From Verrucomicrobiota bacterium (lineage in GTDB: Bacteria > Verrucomicrobiota > Verrucomicrobiia > Limisphaerales > JACRJZ01): a DNA stretch of 64,000 bases. Within the stretch, counting starts at the first letter, position 1. Every line of letters begins with the position of its first letter. The stretch lies in NCBI GenBank assembly GCA_016219875.1, contig JACRJZ010000091.1:62001-126000 (forward strand), read 5' to 3'. Below are positions 25,606-32,905 of this stretch, one piece after another. The notes under the pieces are model-generated. The model was not told the DNA's origin, made no database searches, and saw only the letters and a program-made list of their open reading frames with translations. The position numbers and the translations under genes are program-made.

Positions 25606-26178
25606 TCATGCCGCAAAGAGACGGTCCAACTCGACCGTGAGGCTTGGAACCACCACGCTGGTCACACTTCCGCCCGGCCCGTGGACGGCATGTTCGGCAA
25701 ATTGCTCGCCCTGCGGCTGGCGGTGGACTTCGATTTGTTTCTCCGGTCCCAACACCAGCCAGCATTCCTTCACGCCGGCGCCGGCATAGGCGCGGAGTTT
25801 GGAGCGGTCATACTCGTGGCTGCTCACACAGACTTCAATCACCAGTTCGGCGGTGCGCGGGTGTTCGGTGAAAAAGGCATCCTCGTTGCCGCGGATGACG
25901 GAAAAATCAGGCTCCAGTTCAGAATCTCCGCAGGTCATCGGTTGCTCTTGAGAGACGAAACAATCGGCCGGCACCCCTGGCAGCAAAAGGCGGAACAACC
26001 GCCGGACCAGACCGCTGTGGAGAGGGGACTTGGACATCTTGTGAAAGATTTGGCCGTAGAGTAGTTCGGTGGCCTCGGGGATGAGGCCCAGATCGCCCAA
26101 CGCACGATAGGCTTTGACGCCGAGCGGCCAGACTTGGGGGCCAATGGCGGCTGGTTTCGGTGTTGCAGTGACCGTCAT
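25606..26178 (-). CDS. Uma2-family (DUF820) endonuclease-like protein
   Basis: 190 residues from the ATG at 26178. It has the PD-(D/E)XK-type core of the Uma2 family: ELLYGQIFHKMSKSPLHSGL, LEPDFSVIRG, then AELVIEVCVSSHEYDRSKLR-AYAGAGVKECWLV, in which the Asp, Glu-Val and Lys positions of the nuclease core can be seen. Uma2 genes occur in many copies in cyanobacteria, Chloroflexi and the PVC group; their role is unproven. Upstream in-frame ATGs at 26220 and 26238 are possible starts. Confidence 0.87.
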   Translation of the reverse strand: MTVTATPKPAAIGPQVWPLGVKAYRALGDLGLIPEATELLYGQIFHKMSKSPLHSGLVRRLFRLLLPGVPADCFVSQEQPMTCGDSELEPDFSVIRGNEDAFFTEHPRTAELVIEVCVSSHEYDRSKLRAYAGAGVKECWLVLGPEKQIEVHRQPQGEQFAEHAVHGPGGSVTSVVVPSLTVELDRLFAA

Positions 26179-26253
26179 GGGGCCAACGTAATCTTCCGCA
26201 GCGTCGCCTCTCAAGTTCATTTTCCGGATGGGGAGCACACGTCGCTTCCCGCT

Positions 26254-27612
26254 TCAAATCTCTGTCCACTTCCCCGGCACCGGCACGGGATAGCGCCCTT
26301 GCTCGTCTGCTTGCACGGGCGGCGGGCTGTCCTCGGTGAGTTGGTCGATGTTCGGACAAAAGGAGAAGTTCGACGCCATGGCTTCGTCCCAGGAGACGAC
26401 CTTGCCCGAATGCACTGCGGCGCGGCCCATGATGTCGGCCAAGTTCGACAGGGCGGCGCGCTTGGCTTCGTTGTGCGGCTTGTCCTTGCGGATTGCGTCG
26501 AGCAGATCGTCCCACTCCGCCTGCCAGGGTGTGATCGGCTCCTTCGGGGCGCGCCAGGCGATGTTGCTGCGCTCGCAACGTTGGTCCTTATAGGTGTGGA
26601 CTACGCCCTCGTGGCTGACACCCGAGAACTGCGCGGCGCACTTGGTCCCGTGGAGATAGGTGGCGAATTCCGTGTGGCAATTCGGCAGCCAGCGCACGAC
26701 ATCGTACGCCTTCGTGCCGTCGGGGAACGTCCACTCGATGGTGAACGAGTCGAGGCCCTGGCCACAGTCCGTGCTGTGGGCTGCGCGTCCGCCGACGCCG
26801 TGCGCCGTCACCGGGTAGGCGTCCTTGAGCCAGCAAATCTCGTCGATCTGGTGAATGTTCATCTCCGCGAACAACCCGCCCGACACCCAGAAGAAATCCG
26901 TGAAGTGCCGGATTTGCCAGTGCAAGTCCTTCTCCGTCGGCGGGCGCTTGGGCAGCCAGCCGCACGCTTGCATCCGGTAGGCGCGGATGAGTTGAATGTC
27001 GCCCAACTCGCCGTTGCGGATACGCTGGATGAGTTCATGGCGGTTCCGCGAATGGCGGCACTGCAAGCCGGCGGCAATCTTGAGGTTCTTCTTCTCCGCC
27101 GCTTCGCCGGCTTGGATCACGCGGCGCACGCCCGGCGGATCAGCGGCAAACGATTTCTCCATGAAGACGTTCACGCCTTTCCCGACCGCATATTCGAGTT
27201 GCCCCGGACGAAAGCCCGCGTAGCCGCACAGCATCGCCACGTCGCCGGGGCGGAGCGAGTCAATCGCCTTGCGCCAAGCATCGAAGCCCGTGAAGCGTCG
27301 CTCCGGCGGCACGTCCATCTGGGCCGGGTATTTTTCGGAAAGAACCTTGTGGGCGTTGGCCAACCGATTCTCGAAGAGGTCGGCCATCGCGATCATCTTG
27401 ACCGGGCCGTTGGGCGAATCGAAAGCGTTGGCCGCCGCGCCGCTGCCACGCCCGCCGCACCCAATCAGCGCGAGGCGGATGGTGTTGTTCTCCGCCGCAT
27501 GGACGAACGGCAGGGCCACGCTTGCCAGGGCCGAGGCTGCGGCCAGCTTGCCGCTCCGCGCCATGAACTCGCGGCGGGAAAGCGGGGTGAAGGGTTCGTC
27601 GGATGACTTCAT
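26254..27612 (-). CDS. Tat-exported Gfo/Idh/MocA-family oxidoreductase
   Basis: 452 residues from the ATG at 27612. The N-terminus is a twin-arginine signal (LSRREFMARSGKLAAASALA). The dinucleotide-binding fold follows (IRLALIGCGGRGSGAAANAF), then VFMEKSFAADPPG near residue 150, which corresponds to the EKP motif, and EMNIHQIDEICWL. These NAD(P)-dependent sugar or cyclitol dehydrogenases are expanded in Planctomycetes and Verrucomicrobia, where exported forms are thought to oxidise sugars to keto forms. That could supply substrate to the DUF1080 proteins encoded elsewhere here (inference). Confidence 0.92.
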   Translation of the reverse strand: MKSSDEPFTPLSRREFMARSGKLAAASALASVALPFVHAAENNTIRLALIGCGGRGSGAAANAFDSPNGPVKMIAMADLFENRLANAHKVLSEKYPAQMDVPPERRFTGFDAWRKAIDSLRPGDVAMLCGYAGFRPGQLEYAVGKGVNVFMEKSFAADPPGVRRVIQAGEAAEKKNLKIAAGLQCRHSRNRHELIQRIRNGELGDIQLIRAYRMQACGWLPKRPPTEKDLHWQIRHFTDFFWVSGGLFAEMNIHQIDEICWLKDAYPVTAHGVGGRAAHSTDCGQGLDSFTIEWTFPDGTKAYDVVRWLPNCHTEFATYLHGTKCAAQFSGVSHEGVVHTYKDQRCERSNIAWRAPKEPITPWQAEWDDLLDAIRKDKPHNEAKRAALSNLADIMGRAAVHSGKVVSWDEAMASNFSFCPNIDQLTEDSPPPVQADEQGRYPVPVPGKWTEI

Positions 27613-27809
27613 CGTTCGTTTCTCAGGTTCAATTCTCATCGCAGTGGTCTTTCGTGAATGCTGTCACGGAGCCTTTGACGCTGAGCGATCAAGGCGTCTT
27701 CGCTTTTTGAGGCGGGTTCGCGGTGCGGTGCTTGCTGCGCTGCGAAGCGGAAGGGAGAGAACATTTCATTTGGCGTGGCAGTGGGGTTGACAGGTAGTAT
27801 GCCCACGGT

Positions 27810-28901
27810 ATGAGAACAAACCTCTCTTCGTTGCTTCGCATCTCCGCCCTGGTCGGCATCGGCCTGCTTGTGAGCCGCGGTCACTCGGCCCAACTCATCG
27901 ACGATCGCTCGATCACAGTCCACTCCACCCGCGAAGTGGCGGAGAAACGCCGCGCGCTCATCCAATACCTCTGGGGCGCCGAAGGATTCCCCACGCGACG
28001 GCTGCCGGACATCGTCCTCACCAACGTGGCCAGCCCCGTCAAGCAACTCACCAACCTCGCGCGTGTGGACGAGTTTCGCCTCGATATGGCGCCCGGCCTG
28101 CAAGGACTGGCCTACCACTTCATCCCAGCGCGCCCGAATCGGGAACTGGTCGTGGTCCATCACGGGCACGGCTGCACGCTGGATGACGATCTTGGCCCGG
28201 CGGATGCCGGCTTCGGCTTGCAGCGCACGATCTGCGCACTGCTGCGCGAAGGCTACGGCGTGCTCGGTGTCTTCATGCCGCACATGCGACCGGGCGATTG
28301 CACGGGCGGACACGAGAAGATGTTCCAGATGACCAACGTCACCGGCAGCCCGATCAAGTTCTTCCTCGAACCCACCGCCATCAGCCTGAACCATCTCAAG
28401 ACCCGCAGCCGTGCCGGTCGTTTCCCAAACTACCGCGCGTTCCACATGGTTGGCCTGTCCGGCGGCGGATGGACGGCGACCGTCTATGCCGCGATTGACC
28501 CCTCGATCCGCTGCAGCTTCCCCGTGGCCGGAACGATTCCGCTCTACCTGCGCTCTGGTGGTTCCATCGGCGACCGCGAACAATTCGAGCCGTCCTTCTA
28601 CCGCCTCGCCGGCTATCCCGACCTCTACATCCTCGGCGCGCACGGCAAGGGCCGCAAACAGGTGCAAATCCTCAACCGCCGCGATGATTGCTGCTTCGGC
28701 CAGGCGCAACACGACGAAAAGAAAACCGGCCTGTCCTACGCCGACGCGATGCACGAATACGGAGTCCGCGTGTGCGCCGCGCTAAAGGACATCGGCCCCG
28801 GCTCCTTCCGCTTGGAAATCGACGAAACCGCGCCCAGCCACATGATCTCGCACTGGGCGGTTGAGAAGGTGATTTTGCCGGAACTGCGTGCCACTCGTTG
28901 A
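27810..28901 (+). CDS. Exported alpha/beta hydrolase-fold protein
   Basis: 363 residues with a signal peptide to about residue 26. Alpha/beta hydrolase features are an oxyanion-side strand LVVVHHGHG, the nucleophile elbow GLSGGGW (Ser near residue 216), an acid candidate in RRDDCC and a His in SHMISHWA near the C-terminus. It is probably an esterase or deacylase acting outside the cytoplasm; the substrate is unknown. Its stop codon abuts the decayed rhuM remnant on the other strand. Confidence 0.82.
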   Translation: MRTNLSSLLRISALVGIGLLVSRGHSAQLIDDRSITVHSTREVAEKRRALIQYLWGAEGFPTRRLPDIVLTNVASPVKQLTNLARVDEFRLDMAPGLQGLAYHFIPARPNRELVVVHHGHGCTLDDDLGPADAGFGLQRTICALLREGYGVLGVFMPHMRPGDCTGGHEKMFQMTNVTGSPIKFFLEPTAISLNHLKTRSRAGRFPNYRAFHMVGLSGGGWTATVYAAIDPSIRCSFPVAGTIPLYLRSGGSIGDREQFEPSFYRLAGYPDLYILGAHGKGRKQVQILNRRDDCCFGQAQHDEKKTGLSYADAMHEYGVRVCAALKDIGPGSFRLEIDETAPSHMISHWAVEKVILPELRATR

Positions 28902-29217
28902 ACAGCGTGGTCAGGCAACTGTTCACCCGGTAGCCGACGGCGATGATGGCACCGAGATTGTAAAATTCCACTTCGCGGGCAACCTCGCGGTCCCCCTCGG
29001 AACGAACTATTTCCATTTTGGAAACAGTTGCCTCGCGAGTCAGTTCGCTGGACTCGAAGATGTTCTTCAGGTGTTTGTTGATGGCCGGAACTTTGACCCC
29101 AAACAACTCGGCCAGCGCCTTTTGCGTCAGCCAAACCGTCTCGTCCTTGAAGAACACCTCCACCTTCACCGCCCCGTCTGGAGCGGTGTAGAGGAGAAAT
29201 TGGTTTGGGTCGCTCAC
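28902..29217 (-). pseudogene. Truncated RhuM-family gene (N-terminal part)
   Basis: From the GTG at 29217 the frame encodes about 100 residues typical of RhuM: MSDPNQFLLYTAPDGAVKVE, ETVWLTQKALAELFGVKVPA, INKHLKNIFESSEL and VEFYNLGAIIAVGYRVNS. Normal proteins continue after YRVNS for another 200 or more residues. Here homology stops and the frame runs antisense into the hydrolase gene. RhuM genes are often found within type I restriction operons, matching the hsdR remnant just upstream. Confidence 0.85.
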
Positions 29218-29425
29218 GGCAAAACCTCCTTCGAGATGATGGTCGGGTCCAACCGCAGGATGGCTTCGCGCAAGCGCCCCATCAGCGCCCCGTCGTCAAG
29301 GGAATCCCGTTCCGCCGCCGGTTCGCCGGACGCGAGGCGCGGCCTGTGCCTGACGGCGTAGCCCGTTCCGAGAACCATGTCAGGGCGGCGTCTTCGACGG
29401 CGGGTTCGGTGACAACGCCAGCCAT
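29214..29425 (-). pseudogene. Decayed 5' fragment of hsdR (type I restriction subunit)
   Basis: The ATG at 29425 lies 3 bases after the DUF4276 stop. It begins MAGVVTEPAVEDAALTWF, the usual HsdR N-terminus. A frameshift near 29365 then moves the homology to another frame reading GYAVRHRPRLASGEPAAERD and LMGRLREAILRLDP before a TGA that overlaps the rhuM GTG. Only about 67 of roughly 1000 codons remain. Confidence 0.8.
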
Positions 29426-29428
29426 ACT

Positions 29429-30034
29429 CTACAGTGCCGCCAATCCTGATATGAGGTGTTGAAAACTCCTCGAACGGTTGCGCACAGGGTCCATCAGCGG
29501 TGCCAACCGCCGGGCAAGTTCCACCTTGGGCAGCCCGGCGGCGTAATACCCGGCTCTCTGCAACACCCGCTCCAGCGTCTCCCAGGTGCCGCCGGAAATA
29601 GCATCAGGATCACGATACTTCTCTTTGCGGTGGAGCGTTGGCGGCACACCCGGATATGCCTTTGCGAGCGCCTCCACGTCTCCGAAATACCAGACTTCGA
29701 TTTCTTCAATCGCGATCCGATTCAAAATCTTGAACTGCCTGTTCTTCCCCGCTGCTGTCTTTGTCAGGAGGCCGGCGTATGCCGCTTCCCTCTCCAAGTC
29801 CGCTTTCAAAGTCCTGCAATCCTGCCGGTCCTCATCCACCAGCACTGCAATTCGCCAATCGTCAGGCAACCAACTCTGGTAGCCCTTGAGTCTCGCGGGC
29901 AGCTTTTGGAGCAGGTCTGGCTTGCCTTGGAAGACATGGATGTGGAACGACGTGCCCTCCCTCAATACCTTGGGCAGGAATCCTTGCAGAAAGGCCTCCG
30001 CTGACTCCTCCTCTACGAAGAACTCAATGTGCAT
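29429..30034 (-). CDS. DUF4276 (RloB/TOPRIM-like) protein, partner of AAA ATPase
   Basis: 201 residues of full family length. TOPRIM-like features are an N-terminal acidic strand (HIEFFVEEESAEAFL) and LVDEDRQDC near residue 66 (DxD). FKILNRIAIEEIEVWYFGD and GTWETLERVLQRAGYY are conserved DUF4276 segments. The family pairs with AAA ATPases, as here (3-base gap), and the pair resembles OLD/PARIS/AbiL-type ATPase plus TOPRIM nuclease systems and the R-linked rloA/rloB genes. A defence nuclease role is inferred, not shown for this protein. Confidence 0.87.
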   Translation of the reverse strand: MHIEFFVEEESAEAFLQGFLPKVLREGTSFHIHVFQGKPDLLQKLPARLKGYQSWLPDDWRIAVLVDEDRQDCRTLKADLEREAAYAGLLTKTAAGKNRQFKILNRIAIEEIEVWYFGDVEALAKAYPGVPPTLHRKEKYRDPDAISGGTWETLERVLQRAGYYAAGLPKVELARRLAPLMDPVRNRSRSFQHLISGLAAL

Positions 30035-30037
30035 GGC

Positions 30038-31282
30038 TCACTCCGCTTTCCGCTTGAACCGAATGACACGCCGACGCGGAGCGCCCGCATTGACCAGCGG
30101 ATCCCCAGCCTCGAAGTGTCCCTCCATCCACAGATGCCCCAGCTTCGCGCCGTTCTCCATGAATTCAGGAACGCCGCGCATGTCGGAGGCCCGCTGGGCT
30201 TGGGTGTAACCCTTCTCATCGCGGTAAAGCACCCAAACCTCCTTCGGTTGGAGAGCGTTCAGGAAGAACGGCGAATGCGTTGTGACCAACAACTGCGAAC
30301 CATCAGCCGCCTTCCGACATTCCTCCGCCAATTCGGGCAGCAGCCGGGGGTGCAACTGGTTTTCCGGCTCCTCAATTCCGATCAACTGCGGAGGCTCCGG
30401 ATCGTAAAGCAACGTCAGGTAAGCCAGCATCTTCAACGTGCCGTCCGAGGCGAACTTCGCCATCACGGGCTTCTGGAATGGCGCATCTTTCACCTGCAAC
30501 ATCAGCCGGCCATCCGCCAGCACCTCAGCGTCCACTTTCTCCAGACGCGGCACGCGCCGGGCCAATGTGTGCAGAATATCATCGAGCCGGTCCTCATACT
30601 GCTCTTTGAGGTATTGAATCACATTGGGTAGATTGTCGCCCGTCGTGCTGAGACGCTCTTGGGGACCCGCTTCGGGAATGCCACGGGTGTTGTCCGCCGT
30701 CAGGTAGGATAGATACCAGCCCGTGATGAAGCGGCGTAACGCTCCAACCCGCGGATTCTTCGCAAGCTGTCCGAGCGTGTTCACCGCCAGCAGTTCACGG
30801 GAATCAAGCCGTTCCTCCACACGCTCATCCTGCTCGTCCGGCTGTTCGCCGGTCACGACTCCGCCGGCTCCGTTGGTGAAATCCAAGAAGTGAAAAGGCT
30901 TGCCATGCGCGCCGCGCTTCCAGCGCAAATACTCCCGTGCCACGAAGGGACCTCTTGCGTCTTCCCCGATTTCGAGATGGTAGGTAATGACAGGACGATC
31001 CGGCACTTCACGATATTTGACCTCAAAAGCGATCGCACCTTCTGCCTCCCGGCTGCGCAACTCCTTGAACCGTCCGCGCCGGTCCCACGCCTTGCGCAAT
31101 CCGGTGGTGAAGCACTCCGAAAGAAAGGCAAACACGTCGAAGACGGTGGACTTGCCGCTGCCGTTTGGTCCTACCAAGACCGTCAGCGGGGTGAGTTCTT
31201 TCAACTCCAGCGAGCGCAGTGCCCGGAAGTTGCATACCCGCAGATACTCAATGCGCGGGATGTCTTGTCGTCGTGTGTTCAT
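30038..31282 (-). CDS. AAA-family ATPase (RloA/OLD-like), defence-type
   Basis: 414 residues. An ABC/SMC-like ATPase: VCNFRALRSLELKELTPLTV then Walker A VGPNGSGKST near residues 37-46; FASDGTLKMLAYLTLL as signature-like region; Walker B and catalytic Glu in LIGIEEPENQLHP near residue 318; His switch in TTHSPFFL. It would drive or gate the DUF4276 protein encoded next. It overlaps the end of the upstream ORF6N gene by 35 bases, so it is tightly linked to an operon running from 32821 down to 29429. Confidence 0.92.
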   Translation of the reverse strand: MNTRRQDIPRIEYLRVCNFRALRSLELKELTPLTVLVGPNGSGKSTVFDVFAFLSECFTTGLRKAWDRRGRFKELRSREAEGAIAFEVKYREVPDRPVITYHLEIGEDARGPFVAREYLRWKRGAHGKPFHFLDFTNGAGGVVTGEQPDEQDERVEERLDSRELLAVNTLGQLAKNPRVGALRRFITGWYLSYLTADNTRGIPEAGPQERLSTTGDNLPNVIQYLKEQYEDRLDDILHTLARRVPRLEKVDAEVLADGRLMLQVKDAPFQKPVMAKFASDGTLKMLAYLTLLYDPEPPQLIGIEEPENQLHPRLLPELAEECRKAADGSQLLVTTHSPFFLNALQPKEVWVLYRDEKGYTQAQRASDMRGVPEFMENGAKLGHLWMEGHFEAGDPLVNAGAPRRRVIRFKRKAE

Positions 31283-31970
31283 ATCGCGATGATTCTACCG
31301 GCCAGTTTTGATCTTGTCCGCAGGTTTTGCGCCGTCCGACGCGGGGCAACAACGCGGCGGGCGCGAGCAATTCGCCCGACAGCGGCTTCGGCAGCAGCGT
31401 AGCACGCAAGGCGGCAAGGGTGTGGACCTGCATGCCGTTGGCAAGAATACAGGTGGCGCGTGGACGCATGGACGACTGACGGAGACGGGACAAGAACGGC
31501 GCGCGGACGAGCGGCGGTTGAGTTCGGTCTGGGATGGCAACGCCCGTGACTTTCATCCGCATCTTAGCGAAGGTGCGAATGACATGAAAGCCCATCTCCA
31601 CCGCGCGCGGGCTGTTCAAGAGGCTGGCCGCCATCATCGCCTCGTGCTCGGTGAAAGCGTAAGGAAGTTTGCGGCGCCCGCCGTGGCCGGAGCTTGATAT
31701 CGCAATTTGCGATATCAAGTTTGGCGGCAAGGTGGCGTTCGTTTCTCGCGATCTTAACGACAGAACGGTCTTCCACTCCCCCTCGGTGAGTTGGAACCGA
31801 AAATCCGGTGGGAACCGCCGCAGGTTCCGTTTCACGGCTTCGTTGAAGCGGAACGTCGGCACGCCATAGATTCTCGCGAGGTCCGAATCGAGGATCACCT
31901 TTTGATCGCGCACCGTGAGGATGAGCGAGTCAACGTCGGGTGCCCGGAGAGTGGCGACAGCCCTCTTCAT
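31248..31970 (-). CDS. ORF6N-domain protein with atypical C-terminal tail
   Basis: 240 residues from the ATG at 31970, overlapping the stop of the small gene (ATGA). Residues 10-130 are a standard ORF6N (KilA-N-related) DNA-binding domain: VILDSDLARIYGVPTFRFNE, FRFQLTEGEW, then LPYAFTEHEAMMAASLLNSP. After VIRTFAKMRMK the usual coiled C-terminus is replaced by a Pro/Arg/Thr-rich tail of about 90 residues running into the ATPase start. The tail may be a fusion to non-coding DNA. Codons for the ISQIAIS segment form the palindrome at 31693-31719. Confidence 0.78.
   Translation of the reverse strand: MKRAVATLRAPDVDSLILTVRDQKVILDSDLARIYGVPTFRFNEAVKRNLRRFPPDFRFQLTEGEWKTVLSLRSRETNATLPPNLISQIAISSSGHGGRRKLPYAFTEHEAMMAASLLNSPRAVEMGFHVIRTFAKMRMKVTGVAIPDRTQPPLVRAPFLSRLRQSSMRPRATCILANGMQVHTLAALRATLLPKPLSGELLAPAALLPRVGRRKTCGQDQNWPVESSRYEHTTTRHPAH
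31693..31719. repeat. Perfect 27-bp palindrome inside ORF6N gene
   Basis: Arms CTTGATATCGCAA and TTGCGATATCAAG around one central T. The core CGCAA-N-TTGCG is shared with the three palindromes at 32547, 32593 and 32859. Confidence 0.95.
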
Positions 31971-32191
31971 GGCGCCATCAATTCTCCGACGCAGTCCTGC
32001 GGCGGGCGGGCTTTGGCGTGTTCGAGCAGGTCGAGTTTCTTGTGTGTCTTCTCCGACAGGAACGGGAAGCGTTTGCGGCGACGGCGGCGATTCTCCGCCA
32101 ACTTCTCCCAAAGCCGCGCGTCGGCGTTGAACCGGTCTACGATCCCCTGAAGGCGGCGCTGTTCGGGCGGCAGATTGGGATACCAGTTCAT
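31967..32191 (-). CDS. Small helical protein between two ORF6N genes
   Basis: 74 residues, MNWYPNLPPEQRRLQGIVDR onward, strongly basic in the middle (ENRRRRRKRFPFLSEKTHKK). Its start is 12 bases after the first ORF6N stop and its stop overlaps the second ORF6N start by 4 bases, which argues for real translation. No family recognised; the charge suggests nucleic-acid or protein binding. Confidence 0.65.
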   Translation of the reverse strand: MNWYPNLPPEQRRLQGIVDRFNADARLWEKLAENRRRRRKRFPFLSEKTHKKLDLLEHAKARPPQDCVGELMAP

Positions 32192-32203
32192 GTCAGGCGG
32201 CGC

Positions 32204-32821
32204 TCACTTCTTTGTCGCGGTCCGCGCTTTGACTTTGGCGTCCGGTTCGACGCGGAAACCAATCAAACGGCGGCCTTCCGGATAGGCCCAACTGGTGGTT
32301 TCCTCCAGCTTGCGGAACGCGTCGAAGAGCACTTGAATGTCTCGGCCTTGGAGTTTTTGCGTGCGTTCCAACTCGGCCAGCATCCGTCCCAAAGTCTCGT
32401 AGCGACCGGCTTCGCGCCGCAGCGCGACGAAGGCGCGAATGACGTGAATGCTCATCTCCACCGCACGGCGGCTGCGAAGGACATTGGCGGCCATGATGGC
32501 GCCGTGCTCGGTGAAGGCGTAGGGAAGGAATCGGACGTTTCGCTTTGATGCGGTCGCAATTTGCGACCGCATCGTTGTCGCGCGAATGAATCCGGTCGCA
32601 GATTGCGACCGCATAAAGTCCACCTCCTCCGGAGTCAAAAGAAAGACGAAGTCCGGGGGAAATCGTTCCGCATTGCGCCGGACTTGTTCGTTGAGCCGCT
32701 TTGTCGGCACGCCATAAATCCGCGCAAGTTCGCTATCCAGAATCACCGGCTCGCCACGAATTTGGAGGATCAACTTCTCCACTGGTTCGAGCACCGCGAG
32801 CTGCTTTTTCCGTTTGGCCAT
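32204..32821 (-). CDS. ORF6N-domain DNA-binding protein
   Basis: 205 residues of usual family length. ORF6N domain about residues 13-130: VILDSELARIYGVPTKRLNE, FPPDFVFLLTPEEVDFMRSQ, LPYAFTEHGAIMAANVLRSR. A helical C-terminus with ETLGRMLAELERTQ follows. The segment about residues 70-92 repeats RSQSAT and RSQIAT, and its codons form two palindromes. ORF6N proteins come from phages and mobile elements and are frequent in type I restriction operons. It heads the operon leading to the AAA/DUF4276 pair. A third palindrome with the same core lies about 40 bases upstream and could be an operator. Confidence 0.88.
   Translation of the reverse strand: MAKRKKQLAVLEPVEKLILQIRGEPVILDSELARIYGVPTKRLNEQVRRNAERFPPDFVFLLTPEEVDFMRSQSATGFIRATTMRSQIATASKRNVRFLPYAFTEHGAIMAANVLRSRRAVEMSIHVIRAFVALRREAGRYETLGRMLAELERTQKLQGRDIQVLFDAFRKLEETTSWAYPEGRRLIGFRVEPDAKVKARTATKK
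32547..32573. repeat. Perfect 27-bp palindrome inside ORF6N gene
   Basis: Arms GATGCGGTCGCAA and TTGCGACCGCATC around one central T; falls on the codons for MRSQIATA. Confidence 0.95.
32593..32611. repeat. 19-bp palindrome inside ORF6N gene
   Basis: Arms CGGTCGCA and TGCGACCG around GAT, 20 bases from the palindrome at 32547-32573; encodes RSQSAT. Confidence 0.9.
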
Positions 32822-32858
32822 GAACTCTAACGCCGGATTCTGTTGCTCTGATCTGCCG

Positions 32859-32891
32859 CCCGAACCGGTCGCAAATTGCGACCGGTTCGGG
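32859..32891. promoter_or_regulatory. Perfect 33-bp palindrome upstream of the ORF6N operon
   Basis: Arms CCCGAACCGGTCGCAA and TTGCGACCGGTTCGGG around one central A. It starts 38 bases upstream of the ORF6N ATG and ends 15 bases from the stop of the cupin-like gene. Because it shares its core with palindromes in the operon it may be an operator, but a mobile palindrome or a terminator hairpin for the upstream gene is equally possible. Confidence 0.7.
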
Positions 32892-32905
32892 AGTGAGTGG
32901 TTCCG

